Below, one piece after another: positions 45,102 to 54,094 of a DNA stretch of 64,000 nt. Both the position numbers and the translations under genes were made by a program. Under the pieces are notes generated by a model. That model was given only the letters and a program-made list of their open reading frames with translations, ran no database searches and was not told the DNA's origin. How positions within the stretch are numbered: position 1 is the first letter of the stretch; each line of letters starts with the position of its first letter. Source of the DNA: Acidovorax sp. sif1233 (GTDB taxonomy: Bacteria > Pseudomonadota > Gammaproteobacteria > Burkholderiales > Burkholderiaceae_C); NCBI RefSeq assembly GCF_019218755.1, contig NZ_JAHUWZ010000005.1, forward strand, positions 372,001 to 436,000, in the 5' to 3' direction.

Positions 45102-45620
45102 ATGATCATGCCGCGCGGCGAGCCGCTGCTGCTTCCGGTCAATCCGGTCTTCATCGTCGCCAGCCTCGCTGCGGGGCTGGCCATCAACATGCTGCCGCTG
45201 GGCCGCATTGTCTGGACGCCGGATGTCCTGATGGTGCTGCTGGTCTTCTGGGGCGTGCACCAGCCCCTGCGCATCGGCATGGGCGTGGCTTTCGTGCTGG
45301 GCCTGTGCATGGATGTGAGCCAGTCGGCGCTGCTGGGCCAGCACGCGCTGTCCTACACCGTGCTGTCGTTTGGCGCCATCGCCATCCACCGCCGCCTGCT
45401 GTGGTTCAGCGTGCCGTCGCAGGCCCTGCAGGTGCTTCCCCTGTTCGCGCTGGCCCATGCCATCGAGCTCTTGCTGCGGATGGCGTCCGGGGGCATATTC
45501 CCGGGCCTGTGGAGCTTTCTGGCGCCGGTGCTCGAAGCCCTGCTCTGGCCGCTGGCCAGCTGGGTGCTGCTGGCGCCGCAGCGCCGGCCTCCCGACCGCG
45601 ACCAGAACCGGCCTCTGTAG
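45102..45620 (+). CDS. mreD: rod-shape-determining protein MreD
   Basis: Encodes 172 aa from the ATG at 45102, with GGAGG eight bases upstream. Five to six hydrophobic helices; WTPDVLMVLLVFWGVHQPLRIGMGVAFVLGLCMDVSQSALLGQHALSYT is the typical MreD region. Membrane partner of MreC. Confidence 0.93.
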   Translation: MIMPRGEPLLLPVNPVFIVASLAAGLAINMLPLGRIVWTPDVLMVLLVFWGVHQPLRIGMGVAFVLGLCMDVSQSALLGQHALSYTVLSFGAIAIHRRLLWFSVPSQALQVLPLFALAHAIELLLRMASGGIFPGLWSFLAPVLEALLWPLASWVLLAPQRRPPDRDQNRPL

Positions 45621-45718
45621 CCATGAAGCAACCTCCTGAGCGCCCGCGCCGCATCCCCCTTGTCCCGCAGCGCTGCGGGCCGGGGGACGGGCGCGCGCCG
45701 GTTTCAGCGCACGCCTTC
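45621..45718 (+). repeat. R2 dispersed hairpin repeat, copy 5
   Basis: Starts 12 bp after the mreD TAG with ACCTCCTGAGCGCCCGCGCC, then CCCCCTTGTCCCGCAGCGCTGCGGGCCGGGGGACG and a tail ending GCCGGTTTCAGC. It separates mreD from mrdA within a presumed operon. Confidence 0.72.
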
Positions 45719-45744
45719 GGGGCGTGGCGCGATGGAGCTGCCGC

Positions 45745-47685
45745 ATGACCGAGGTGCGCAGCAGCGAGGCCGATGCCTCGCGCTTTCGCGTGCGGGCGCT
45801 GATCGTCGGCGCCCTGGTGTTCTGTGCGTTCTGCCTCATCGCGGCCCGGCTGGTGTTCCTGCAGGTGGTCCGGCACGAAGACCTGGCGGCGCAGGCCGAG
45901 AGCAACCGCACGGCGGTGGTGCCCATCGTGCCCAACCGGGGGCTCATCCTGGACCGCAACGGCGTGGTGCTGGCCACCAACTATTCGGCCTATACGCTGG
46001 AGATCACGCCCTCGCGGGCTGGAACGCTCGACGACACCATCGACGAGCTGTCCAAGGTGGTGGAGATCCAGAGCCGCGACCGCCGCCGCTTCAAGCGGCT
46101 CATGGAAGAGTCGCGCAACTTCGAATCGCTGCCCATCCGCACGCGCCTGACCGACCAGGAAGTGGCCCGCTTCACGGCCCAGCGCTACCGCTTCCCGGGG
46201 GTGGACATCAAGGCGCGCCTGTTCCGCAACTACCCGCTGGGCGACGTGGCCAGCCACGCCATCGGCTACATCGGCCGCATCAACCAGAGCGAGAAGGCGC
46301 GCATCCAGGATTCCGAGGACGAGGCCAACTACCGGGGCACGGAATACATCGGCAAGCTGGGGATCGAGCAGAGCTTCGAGTCCGCGCTGCACGGCGCCAC
46401 CGGGGTCGAGCAGATGGAGACCTCGGCGGGCGGGCGGGCGGTGCGCAAGCTCTCCAGCCACGCGGCCACGCCCGGCGACAGCGTGATGCTGTCCATCGAC
46501 ATCAAGCTGCAGAAACTCGTCGAGGAGCTGTACGGCACCCGCCGTGGCGCGCTGGTGGCCATCGACCCGCGCAACGGCGAGATCCTGGCCCTGGTCAGCA
46601 AGCCCACGTTCGACCCCAATCTTTTCGTCGAAGGCATCGATGTGGAGAACTGGACCGCGCTCAACGAATCCATCGACAAGCCGCTGCTGAACCGGGCCCT
46701 GCGGGGTACGTACCCGCCAGGCTCCACCTACAAGCCCTTCATGGCGCTGGCCGCGCTGCAGCTGGGCAAGCGCTCGCCCAGCCTGGTGGTGAACGATCCG
46801 GGGTATTACACCTTCGGCGGCCACACCTTCCGCAGCCACGAGGGCGGGCTGGGCGGTGTGGACATGCACCGCGCCATCCAGCAGTCGAGCAACACCTACT
46901 TCTACTCGCTGGCGGTGGACATGGGCGTCGATGCCATCCATGACTTCATGAAGCCGCTGGGCTTTGGGCAGTCCACCGGCATCGACCTCAATGGCGAAGT
47001 GCGGGGCACGCTGCCCAGCACCGAGTGGAAACGCAATGCCTACAAGCGCCCGGACATGAAGCGCTGGTTTCCCGGCGAGACCGTGTCCCTGGGCATCGGC
47101 CAGGGCTACAACAACTTCACCATGCTGCAGCTCGCGCTGGCGCAGGGCACGCTGGCCAACGGCGGCATCCGCTACCGGCCGCACATGGCCAAGGCCGTGA
47201 AGAACGCGGTCACGGGCGTCGTCACCGAGATCGTGCAGCCGCCCGGCGAAGACCTGGGGTATCTGCCCCGGAACGTGGACATCGTGCGCAATGCCATGGT
47301 CGCCGTGAACAAGGGCGGCACCGGCACGCGCGTGTTTGCCGGGGCGCCGTACACCTCCGGCGGCAAGACCGGCACGGCGCAGGCGGTGACCATGGGCCAG
47401 AACGTGAAGTACAACGCGAAGGCGCTGGAAGAGCACCAGCGCGACCACTCGCTGTATGCGGCGTTCGCCCCGGCAGAGCAGCCCACGATAGCGCTGGCGC
47501 TGATTGTCGAGAACGCCGGGTTTGGCGCGGCCCATGCGGCGCCCATCGCGCGCCGCGTATTCGACTACTGGCTGATGGGGGACTACCCGAGCGAGGAAGA
47601 CATCGCGGCGGTGCAAAAGGGCCAGGCCGGCGCTCCCATTGGCAAGCCGCGCAAGGCGGCGGATGTGCCCGTGGCGGCGCCTTGA
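45745..47685 (+). CDS. mrdA: penicillin-binding protein 2 (peptidoglycan D,D-transpeptidase)
   Basis: Encodes 646 aa from the ATG at 45745 (MTEVRSSEADASRFRVRAL), chosen over 45724 by a GGAG site. One membrane helix near residues 18-38, the pedestal with NRGLILDRNGVVLATN, then the transpeptidase domain with SxxK (PGSTYKPF, catalytic Ser near 330), SxN (SSNTYFY) and KTG (GGKTGTAQAV). It cross-links lateral wall with RodA. rodA does not follow it here. Confidence 0.97.
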   Translation: MTEVRSSEADASRFRVRALIVGALVFCAFCLIAARLVFLQVVRHEDLAAQAESNRTAVVPIVPNRGLILDRNGVVLATNYSAYTLEITPSRAGTLDDTIDELSKVVEIQSRDRRRFKRLMEESRNFESLPIRTRLTDQEVARFTAQRYRFPGVDIKARLFRNYPLGDVASHAIGYIGRINQSEKARIQDSEDEANYRGTEYIGKLGIEQSFESALHGATGVEQMETSAGGRAVRKLSSHAATPGDSVMLSIDIKLQKLVEELYGTRRGALVAIDPRNGEILALVSKPTFDPNLFVEGIDVENWTALNESIDKPLLNRALRGTYPPGSTYKPFMALAALQLGKRSPSLVVNDPGYYTFGGHTFRSHEGGLGGVDMHRAIQQSSNTYFYSLAVDMGVDAIHDFMKPLGFGQSTGIDLNGEVRGTLPSTEWKRNAYKRPDMKRWFPGETVSLGIGQGYNNFTMLQLALAQGTLANGGIRYRPHMAKAVKNAVTGVVTEIVQPPGEDLGYLPRNVDIVRNAMVAVNKGGTGTRVFAGAPYTSGGKTGTAQAVTMGQNVKYNAKALEEHQRDHSLYAAFAPAEQPTIALALIVENAGFGAAHAAPIARRVFDYWLMGDYPSEEDIAAVQKGQAGAPIGKPRKAADVPVAAP

Positions 47686-47735
47686 TATAAAAACAATAGC
47701 TGTTAGCGCAATACAGATAAGCGCAGGAGCCCAAT
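47684..47735 (+). repeat. R1 dispersed hairpin repeat, copy 6
   Basis: AT box GATATAAAAACAATAGCTG, then TTAGCGCAATACAGATAAGC and GCAGGAGCCC. It overlaps the last bases of the mrdA stop codon. The stem is weaker than in copies 1 and 5. Confidence 0.72.
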
Positions 47736-47832
47736 CCGGCATCGAATCGCGGTGCCGGCCATTCTTGAAATGAACCCGCTGCCTGCGCCTGCGCCTGGGC
47801 GCTGCCCGATGCCGCGCCGGGCCGTGCCGCCC

Positions 47833-48723
47833 TCAGGCCGCCGCCGCCCGCGCTGGCGGTGGCTGAAGCTGGCTGAACACCAGCGCCGCCACGATCAGCG
47901 CCGCGCCGCCCAGGCCCGCCCATCCCAGCCGCTCGCCGAGCAGGGCCCAGGCGGTGAGCGCGGCGAATACCGGCTCCAGCCCGAACACGATGGCGCTGCG
48001 CATGGCGTCCACCCGCTGCTGGCCCCAGGCCTGCAGCGTGACCACCACCACGCTGGCCAGCAGGCCCAGGTACAGCAGCGCCACCCAGGCATCGGCGGGC
48101 AACTGCGCGGCGGTGTGCAGCCAGCCCATGCCGCCGCCCTGGCCCAGCAGCATGAACGTGGAAGCCAGCGCCATGACGGTCGCCTGCGCGGCCGCCATGC
48201 GCGTGGCCCGCGGCGGGCTTGCCGCCGTGCGGCGCGCGCACTCCTCCAGCGCCAGGATGTAGATGGCGTAGAACACCGTGCTCGCCAGCGTCAGCGTATC
48301 GCCCAGGTTCCAGGGCTCGTTCTCGTGGAACATCAGCGCCATGCCCGTGCAGGCCAGGGCGCACGCCGCCCACAGCGGCCAGCCGTAGCGGCGCCCCAGC
48401 GCCGCCATCGCAATCAATGGCACCACCAGCACATTGAGCCCGGTCACGAAGGCATTGCGGTTGCTGCTGGTGCGCGCCAGCCCCTCGATCTGCAGCCAGA
48501 ACGCCAGGAACAGCAGGACCCCCAGCGCGCAGCCCCACCGCCGCTCGTGGCGCCGCATGCCCCACCACAGCGGGGCCAGCACCACCAGGGCGATCACGAA
48601 CCGCAGCCAGATGATCTGCAGCGCATCGAGGTGCGCGGACAACAGCTTCATGGCGGGGAAGGTGGTGCCCCACACCACGGTCACCACCAGCAGGGCAATC
48701 AGGCCCAGACGTTCGGGTTTCAT
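47833..48723 (-). CDS. EamA/DMT-family exporter
   Basis: Encodes 296 aa from the ATG at 48723 (MKPERLGLIALLVVTVVWG). Ten hydrophobic helices in two EamA halves; GTTFPAMKLLSAHLDALQIIWLRF and FGLEPVFAALTAWALLGERLGWAGLGGAALI are typical repeats. Exports small metabolites or amino acids; substrate unknown. Convergent with mrdA. Confidence 0.9.
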   Translation of the reverse strand: MKPERLGLIALLVVTVVWGTTFPAMKLLSAHLDALQIIWLRFVIALVVLAPLWWGMRRHERRWGCALGVLLFLAFWLQIEGLARTSSNRNAFVTGLNVLVVPLIAMAALGRRYGWPLWAACALACTGMALMFHENEPWNLGDTLTLASTVFYAIYILALEECARRTAASPPRATRMAAAQATVMALASTFMLLGQGGGMGWLHTAAQLPADAWVALLYLGLLASVVVVTLQAWGQQRVDAMRSAIVFGLEPVFAALTAWALLGERLGWAGLGGAALIVAALVFSQLQPPPARAAAA

Positions 48724-48857
48724 AGGCTCCAAAACAAGAAAGGGCTGGTCGGTTCCCCGGCCAGCCACTTGCAGAAGATTTCCTCGCAGCGCCTGCGCAC
48801 GACCTGCTGCCGTCGCACTGGCGCGGCCTCAGCGAGGTAGCCGCGGAACTGGCTCTG

Positions 48858-48938
48858 CCAGGCCACCGGTGGCGTCCCCCTCCCTTGGCGCGCAGCGCGT
48901 AGAGAGAGGGGTGAAGGCGCGCAGCGCCTCAGGGGGTG
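48858..48938 (-). repeat. R2 dispersed hairpin repeat, copy 6
   Basis: On the minus strand it starts directly after the porin TGA with CACCCCCTGAGGCGCTGCGC, continues with a C-rich stretch and CTACGCGCTGCGCGCC hairpin, then GGGGGACGCC and a tail at GGTGGCCTGGCAGA. Short form. Confidence 0.72.
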
Positions 48939-50234
48939 TCAATTAAAAAGATAGCGTGCCTGCAGGTTCAGGCGCAGCATCTCGCCCTGCTGGCCGTCGA
49001 ACGTCGTGCGGCGGCCGCCGATCAGCTCGCCGCCCAGCTCCACGTTCTTGATGGGCAGGTAGTACATGCCGGCATGCCATTGGTACAGCTTGTGGTTGCC
49101 TTCGGCGCCGTAGGCGTCCACGTAGGCGTCGCCCAGCTTGTGGCGCGAGCGGACCATGCCCAGCGACACGGTGCCGCGCAGCTTCTCGCTGAACACGTTG
49201 GACAGGCCCAGCACCACGCCGTGCGACTTGTCCAGGCGCACGGTGCCGCCGTCCAGCACGGGGTAGTTGGTGCCCACCAGGTAGGCGCCGTCGCCGTCGC
49301 CGTCCAGGCGCGTGTACTGCGCCATCAGCGTGGTGGTGCCGGTGATCTTGTAGCCCGCGCCCAGGCCGAAGCCGGTGCCGCGCTTGCCGATGCCGTCCAC
49401 GCGCTGCTCGTGCGAGAGCAGGCGGGCGTTGATGTTGCCCCAGTCGAAGGCCTTGTCCACGCGGGCCACGAAGTTCAGGCTCTTGGCGCCGTCGGTGGGC
49501 TCTTCCACCGCGAACTGGAACTTGGCCAGGTCCGGGTTGTTGTAGGTGTAGCGCACCTGGGCAGGGCGGCGGAAGGTGGCGCCGGGTGGGCCGTTGAAGT
49601 CCACGGTCTCGGGCAGGTTGTCCACGTCCATGAAGGTCGACCAGGTCTGGCCGATCAGCCAGCCGGCGTACTCGCCGTAGGCGTGGCGCAGGCGCAGGCG
49701 GTTGCGGTTGCACTCGGCACCGCAGTAGGCGTAGAAGTCGGCCTCGATCTTGGTGTTGAAGGTGCCGATGGAGGTGGGCGTGGAGGTCTCGAAGCCGAAG
49801 CGCGAGGTCTGCGCCGTCAGGCTGCTCTTGCCGTGGCGGCTGTCGCCCAGGGGCTGCTCCATCAGGTTGGTGAAGGTGTCGCCGGGCGCCGTGCCCTTGA
49901 AGTCCTTGACCATGTTGGCCTCGGCAAAGCCGTACACGCGGATCGAGGTCTCGCTGCCCGGCAGGCGGAAGCTGCCCGGAATGTCGCCCAGCACCACGGC
50001 GTCCTTCTGCTTGAGTTCCACGGCCTCGATGCGGTCGTTCCAGGCCGATGCCGACGCGGCGGGCGCGGCAGGCGCCTGGGCCTGCTGGGCCTTGAGCTGG
50101 TTGAGCTCGGCGCGCAGGGCCTTGAGCTCGTTGCGCATCTCTTCGAAGTCCTTGGCGGACTGCGCGAACGCGGCGGGGGGCAGGCTGCACAGGCCGGCGG
50201 CCAGCAGGGCGAGGAACGTGGGGTTCAGTTTCAT
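48939..50234 (-). CDS. DcaP-like outer-membrane porin
   Basis: Encodes 431 aa from the ATG at 50234 (MKLNPTFLALLAAGLCSLPP), signal peptide ending AAFAQ. A short coiled coil (about residues 25-60, EEMRNELKALRAELNQLKAQQ) precedes a 16-strand-type barrel; SETSIRVYGFAEANMVKDFKG and YGEYAGWLIGQTWSTFMD are typical of DcaP-type trimeric porins, and the last residue is an aromatic-plus-Asn end (YLFN). Likely a channel for dicarboxylates or small anions; substrate is inferred. Adjacent to an amino-acid ABC system. Confidence 0.83.
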   Translation of the reverse strand: MKLNPTFLALLAAGLCSLPPAAFAQSAKDFEEMRNELKALRAELNQLKAQQAQAPAAPAASASAWNDRIEAVELKQKDAVVLGDIPGSFRLPGSETSIRVYGFAEANMVKDFKGTAPGDTFTNLMEQPLGDSRHGKSSLTAQTSRFGFETSTPTSIGTFNTKIEADFYAYCGAECNRNRLRLRHAYGEYAGWLIGQTWSTFMDVDNLPETVDFNGPPGATFRRPAQVRYTYNNPDLAKFQFAVEEPTDGAKSLNFVARVDKAFDWGNINARLLSHEQRVDGIGKRGTGFGLGAGYKITGTTTLMAQYTRLDGDGDGAYLVGTNYPVLDGGTVRLDKSHGVVLGLSNVFSEKLRGTVSLGMVRSRHKLGDAYVDAYGAEGNHKLYQWHAGMYYLPIKNVELGGELIGGRRTTFDGQQGEMLRLNLQARYLFN

Positions 50235-50280
50235 GGTCACTCCGGTAGGGGCTGGTAATGGCATTGCATGGGCCTGGATC

Positions 50281-51023
<743 letters not shown>

Positions 51024-51027
<4 letters not shown>

Positions 51028-51806
51028 TGGTTGCGGCCTTCCACGTCGAAGCGGTATTCCACCGCGTTCGAGATCTGCGTGACCAGGGTGGTCAGCAGCA
51101 GGTAGGTGATGGCCACGGTGGACAGCGTGGCAATGGGCTGGAACGTGGCGGACTGGATGCGGTTGCCCACGTTGGTCAGCTCCACCACGCCGATGGCGTA
51201 GGCCAGCGACGAGTCCTTGAGCAGCGCCACGAAGTTGCTCACCAGCGGCGGCAGCGATATCTTGAAGGCCTGTGGAAACACCACGTCCAGGAACACATGC
51301 ATGCGGCCCAGGCCCAGGGCCTTGGCGGCCTCGGTCTGGCCGCGCGGCACGGCCAGCAGCCCGGCGCGGATGGCCTCGGCGTTGTAGGCGCCCACGTTCA
51401 GGCCCAGCGCCAGCACGGCGGCCGCGAAGTCGGGCAGGTTCAGGCCCGGCACCAGCACCGGCAGCGCGAAGTACACGAACAGGATCTGCACCAGCAGCGG
51501 CGTGCCGCGGATGACCCAGATGTAGAAGCTGGCCACCCAGCGCACGGCGGCAAAGCGCGCGGTGCGGGCGAGCGCGGCGGCGGTTCCCAGCACCAGCCCG
51601 ACGCTGCCGCTGATCAGCGTGAGCCACAGGGTGGTGCGCGCGCCGTCGGAGAACGCCTGGGCGTTGGGGCCGATGGGCTCGGGCAGGAAGGACAGCAGCT
51701 TGCCGAGCAGTGCCAGCACCAGCACCATCAGGATGACGGCCGAGACGAGCGTGGCGTTGCTGCGCTGCTGGCGGCTCCAGCGCTGCGGCCAAAAGGCGGT
51801 GAGCAT
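51024..51806 (-). CDS. polar amino-acid ABC transporter permease
   Basis: Encodes 260 aa from the ATG at 51806. Five membrane helices and the EAA loop [49 protein letters not shown]-type sequence (read as [22 protein letters not shown]) defines the HisM/GlnP family. Works with the ATPase and the binding protein encoded 34 bp upstream. Confidence 0.94.
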
Positions 51807-51840
51807 GAAAAAGACCCCTGTGACTACATGCGGGTCGTGC

Positions 51841-52605
51841 TTACTGGCAGCGGACGTCTTCGTTGAAATACTTCTTGGACAGCGCGGCATAGCTGCCGTC
51901 GGCCATGACTTCGGCCAGCGCCTTGTTCCAGCCGGCGGCCAGCGAGCTGTTGCCCTTGGCCACGGCGGCGGCGATGCGCTCGATGAACAGCATGTCGCCG
52001 AGCTTGAAGCCGGCGCCGGGGTTCTTCTCTGCCACGGCCTTGGCCACGAAGCGGTCGGTCACCCAGGCGTCCACGCGGCGCGAGTTCAGCGCGCTGCGGG
52101 CATCCACGTCGGTGGGGAAGTTCTTCATTTCCTTGATGGACGAGACCTTCTGCACGTTTTCGAGGTAGCTCGTGCCGGTCTGCACGGCCACCACCTTGCC
52201 CGCCAGGTCCTTGGCGCTCTTGATGGCGGGGTCCATGGCGATGATCATGCCGCCCGAGCAGTAGTGCGGGTCGGTGAAGGTGACGGCCTTGGCGCGCTCT
52301 TCGGTGATGCCGTGCGAGGCGATCACCAGGTCCCAGCGGTCCTGGCGCAGGCCGGTGAGCAGCGCATCGAAGCCCAGGGTCTTCCACTGGATCGCGAGGC
52401 CCATCTTCTTGGCCACCAGTTCGGCCGTCTCCACCTCGAAGCCGGTCAGCGTGGTGCCGTTGAAGAAATTGAACGGAGCGAACTGCCCCTCGGTCGCGAT
52501 GAGGATCTTGCCGTCCTTCTTGACCTCGTCCAGCGTGCGGGCCTGGGCAGAAGCGAAAGCGGCGCAGAGCGCGAGGGCGGTGGCAACAGCCTTGAACAAT
52601 TTCAT
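51841..52605 (-). CDS. amino-acid ABC transporter substrate-binding protein (family 3)
   Basis: Encodes 254 aa (MKLFKAVATALALCAAFASA), cleaved near AQA/R. Family-3 sequences: ILIATEGQFAPFNFFNGTTLTGFEVETAELVAKKMG, LVIASHGITEERAKAVTFTDPHY and VDAWVTDRFVAKAVAE. Ligand probably a polar amino acid; not identified. First gene of the three-gene operon. A TATAAT -10 candidate on the minus strand lies at 52732-52737. Confidence 0.94.
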   Translation of the reverse strand: MKLFKAVATALALCAAFASAQARTLDEVKKDGKILIATEGQFAPFNFFNGTTLTGFEVETAELVAKKMGLAIQWKTLGFDALLTGLRQDRWDLVIASHGITEERAKAVTFTDPHYCSGGMIIAMDPAIKSAKDLAGKVVAVQTGTSYLENVQKVSSIKEMKNFPTDVDARSALNSRRVDAWVTDRFVAKAVAEKNPGAGFKLGDMLFIERIAAAVAKGNSSLAAGWNKALAEVMADGSYAALSKKYFNEDVRCQ

Positions 52606-52864
52606 GGGATGGGTCCTGTCGGGGGTATTTCAGGTACAAAAAATCCGGCATGCGGGTAGCAGGCCGGAGGCTGGTGGATCGGATGCACAGGCATCGCGAA
52701 ACGCGAAGTCTGCCGTCATCAAGTAGTAACGATTATAAATATGCGAATTTTTTCCTTGGGCCTGCGGACAACCCTCAAAGCCCCGTTGTGTGCCAATTCA
52801 CAACAGGTTTAGAGCGGCGTCCCCAACCGGACGCAGGCGCTACGGCTCCGTCTACAGGGCGAGG
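52606..52864. other. 5' region of the amino-acid ABC operon
   Basis: Contains an AT-rich island near 52725-52760 with an exact TATAAT on the minus strand (52732-52737) but a poor -35. Nothing else recognisable. The rest of the gap is an R2 repeat. Confidence 0.4.
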
Positions 52865-52970
52865 TCGGCGCTACTGGCGCGCCCCAGACCAGTGCCCCCG
52901 CGCAAGGGCCGCCCCGCCGCGCTGGGGGCGTCCCCCTTCAGGGGGAAGGCGCCGAAGGCGACTCAGGGGG
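52865..52970 (-). repeat. R2 dispersed hairpin repeat, copy 7
   Basis: On the minus strand it starts directly at the TAA of the TSUP gene: CCCCCTGAGTCGCCTTCGGCGCC, then CCCCCTGAAGGGGGACGCCC and a tail through GGCGGGGCGGCCCTTGCGC. A TTCG-type loop closes the first stem. Confidence 0.74.
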
Positions 52971-53729
52971 TTACCGAAGAAATGCGTCGTACCCCGTCTT
53001 GAGGATCAGCGTGCTCACCACCACGATGAAGATGCCGCGCACGAAACCCGTGCCGTGCTTGAGCGCCAGGTGCGTGCCCAGCAGGCTGCCCACGACGTTG
53101 GCCACGGCCAGCGTCACCGCGAAGTGCCACCAGACGTGGCCCTTGGCGGCAAACAGCACGATGGCTGCGACATTGGTGGCGCAGTTGAGCAGCTTGGCCG
53201 AGGCCGAGGCATTGAGAAAGTCGTAGCCGAGCAGCCGCACGAACAGGAAGACGAAGAAGCTGCCGGTGCCCGGGCCGAAGAACCCGTCGTAGAAACCGAT
53301 CAGCACGCCGATCAGGCAGGCCGCCAGCACTTCGGCGCGGCCCGCGAAGCGCGGCGTATGGTGCCGCCCCAGTTCCTTCTTGGCCAGCGTGTAGGCCAGC
53401 ACGCCCAGCAGCACCAGGGGCAGCAGCTTGCGCAGGAAGTCGGCCGACATCACCGTCACCGCCCAGGCGCCGGCGAACGAGCCGGCGAAACCGGCCGCCG
53501 CGGCCGGCAGCATCGCCGGCCAGCGGATCTGCACGCGGCGGCTGTACTGCCAGGTGGCCATGGCCGTGCCCCACACCGAGGCGGCCTTGTTGGTGCCCAG
53601 CAGCGTGGCCGGTGGCGCCCCCGGAAAAGCCGCGAACAGCGCCGGCACCATCACCAGCCCGCCGCCACCCACGATGGCGTCCACGAAGCCCGCGAGCAGC
53701 GAGGCCAGGGTAATAAAAATCCATTCCAT
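52971..53729 (-). CDS. TSUP/TauE-SafE-family membrane permease
   Basis: Encodes 252 aa. Duplicated TSUP sequence: SLLAGFVDAIVGGGGLVMVPALFAAFPGAPPATLLGTNKAASVWG and the second half GFYDGFFGPGTGSFFVFLFVRLLGYDFLNASASAKLLNCATN. Eight helices. The family exports or imports sulfite, sulfonates or other small organic anions; this substrate is unknown. Divergent from amtB. Confidence 0.92.
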   Translation of the reverse strand: MEWIFITLASLLAGFVDAIVGGGGLVMVPALFAAFPGAPPATLLGTNKAASVWGTAMATWQYSRRVQIRWPAMLPAAAAGFAGSFAGAWAVTVMSADFLRKLLPLVLLGVLAYTLAKKELGRHHTPRFAGRAEVLAACLIGVLIGFYDGFFGPGTGSFFVFLFVRLLGYDFLNASASAKLLNCATNVAAIVLFAAKGHVWWHFAVTLAVANVVGSLLGTHLALKHGTGFVRGIFIVVVSTLILKTGYDAFLR

Positions 53730-53817
53730 CGCAGTATTTTCGCACCCAGCCTGCTATGGATTTAGGAACAGATACAGAGACCAGCGCACCGGGCCCGGCG
53801 ACGAACGGGCAAGAAAA

Positions 53818-53867
53818 AGGCGCTGGGATCGCCAGCGCCTGAAAAAAAACGCACCTCGTTGGGTGCT
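53818..53867 (-). terminator. two tandem rho-independent terminators for minus-strand transcription
   Basis: Read on the minus strand, GCACC-CAACGA-GGTGC-GTTTTTTTT (53841-53866) is followed by AGGCGCTGG-CGATC-CCAGCGCCT-TTTTC (53813-53839). Both have a T-run after the stem only on the minus strand. No protein gene on the minus strand reads into them, so they may end an unannotated small RNA or antisense transcript from the amtB upstream region. Confidence 0.6.
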
Positions 53868-53957
53868 TGAAATTTGGTTATTGGTAGAAAGGATGTCTCC
53901 TCGGGCCCCTCGCTTGGCACACCGAAGCGCGCTTTCGAGTGCCGCAACTGTAACGGC

Positions 53958-53974
53958 TGCACCCCACTGGTGCA
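53958..53974. promoter_or_regulatory. NtrC binding site upstream of amtB
   Basis: TGCACCCCACTGGTGCA is a perfect 6-5-6 palindrome (TGCACC-N5-GGTGCA), the NtrC consensus half-sites. It lies about 97 bp upstream of the predicted sigma-54 start, a usual distance for an enhancer. Confidence 0.78.
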
Positions 53975-54043
53975 TTGGGGGTTTCCCGCCCCCGTTGTGG
54001 GGCGGGAAAACCGCGCGCGGGGCCACGAATCGGGGTTCGCGGG

Positions 54044-54060
54044 TTGGCACGGCTCATGCA
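54044..54060 (+). promoter_or_regulatory. sigma-54 (RpoN) promoter of amtB
   Basis: TTGGCACGGCTCATGCA fits TGGCAC-N5-TTGC with the invariant GG (54046-54047) and GC (54058-54059) exactly 10 bases apart. The start would be near 54071, giving a 24-base leader with GAAAGGGAG before the ATG at 54095. Confidence 0.82.
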
Positions 54061-54094
54061 ATGCGCTTGTAACAATTTGCGAAAGGGAGCCTTC

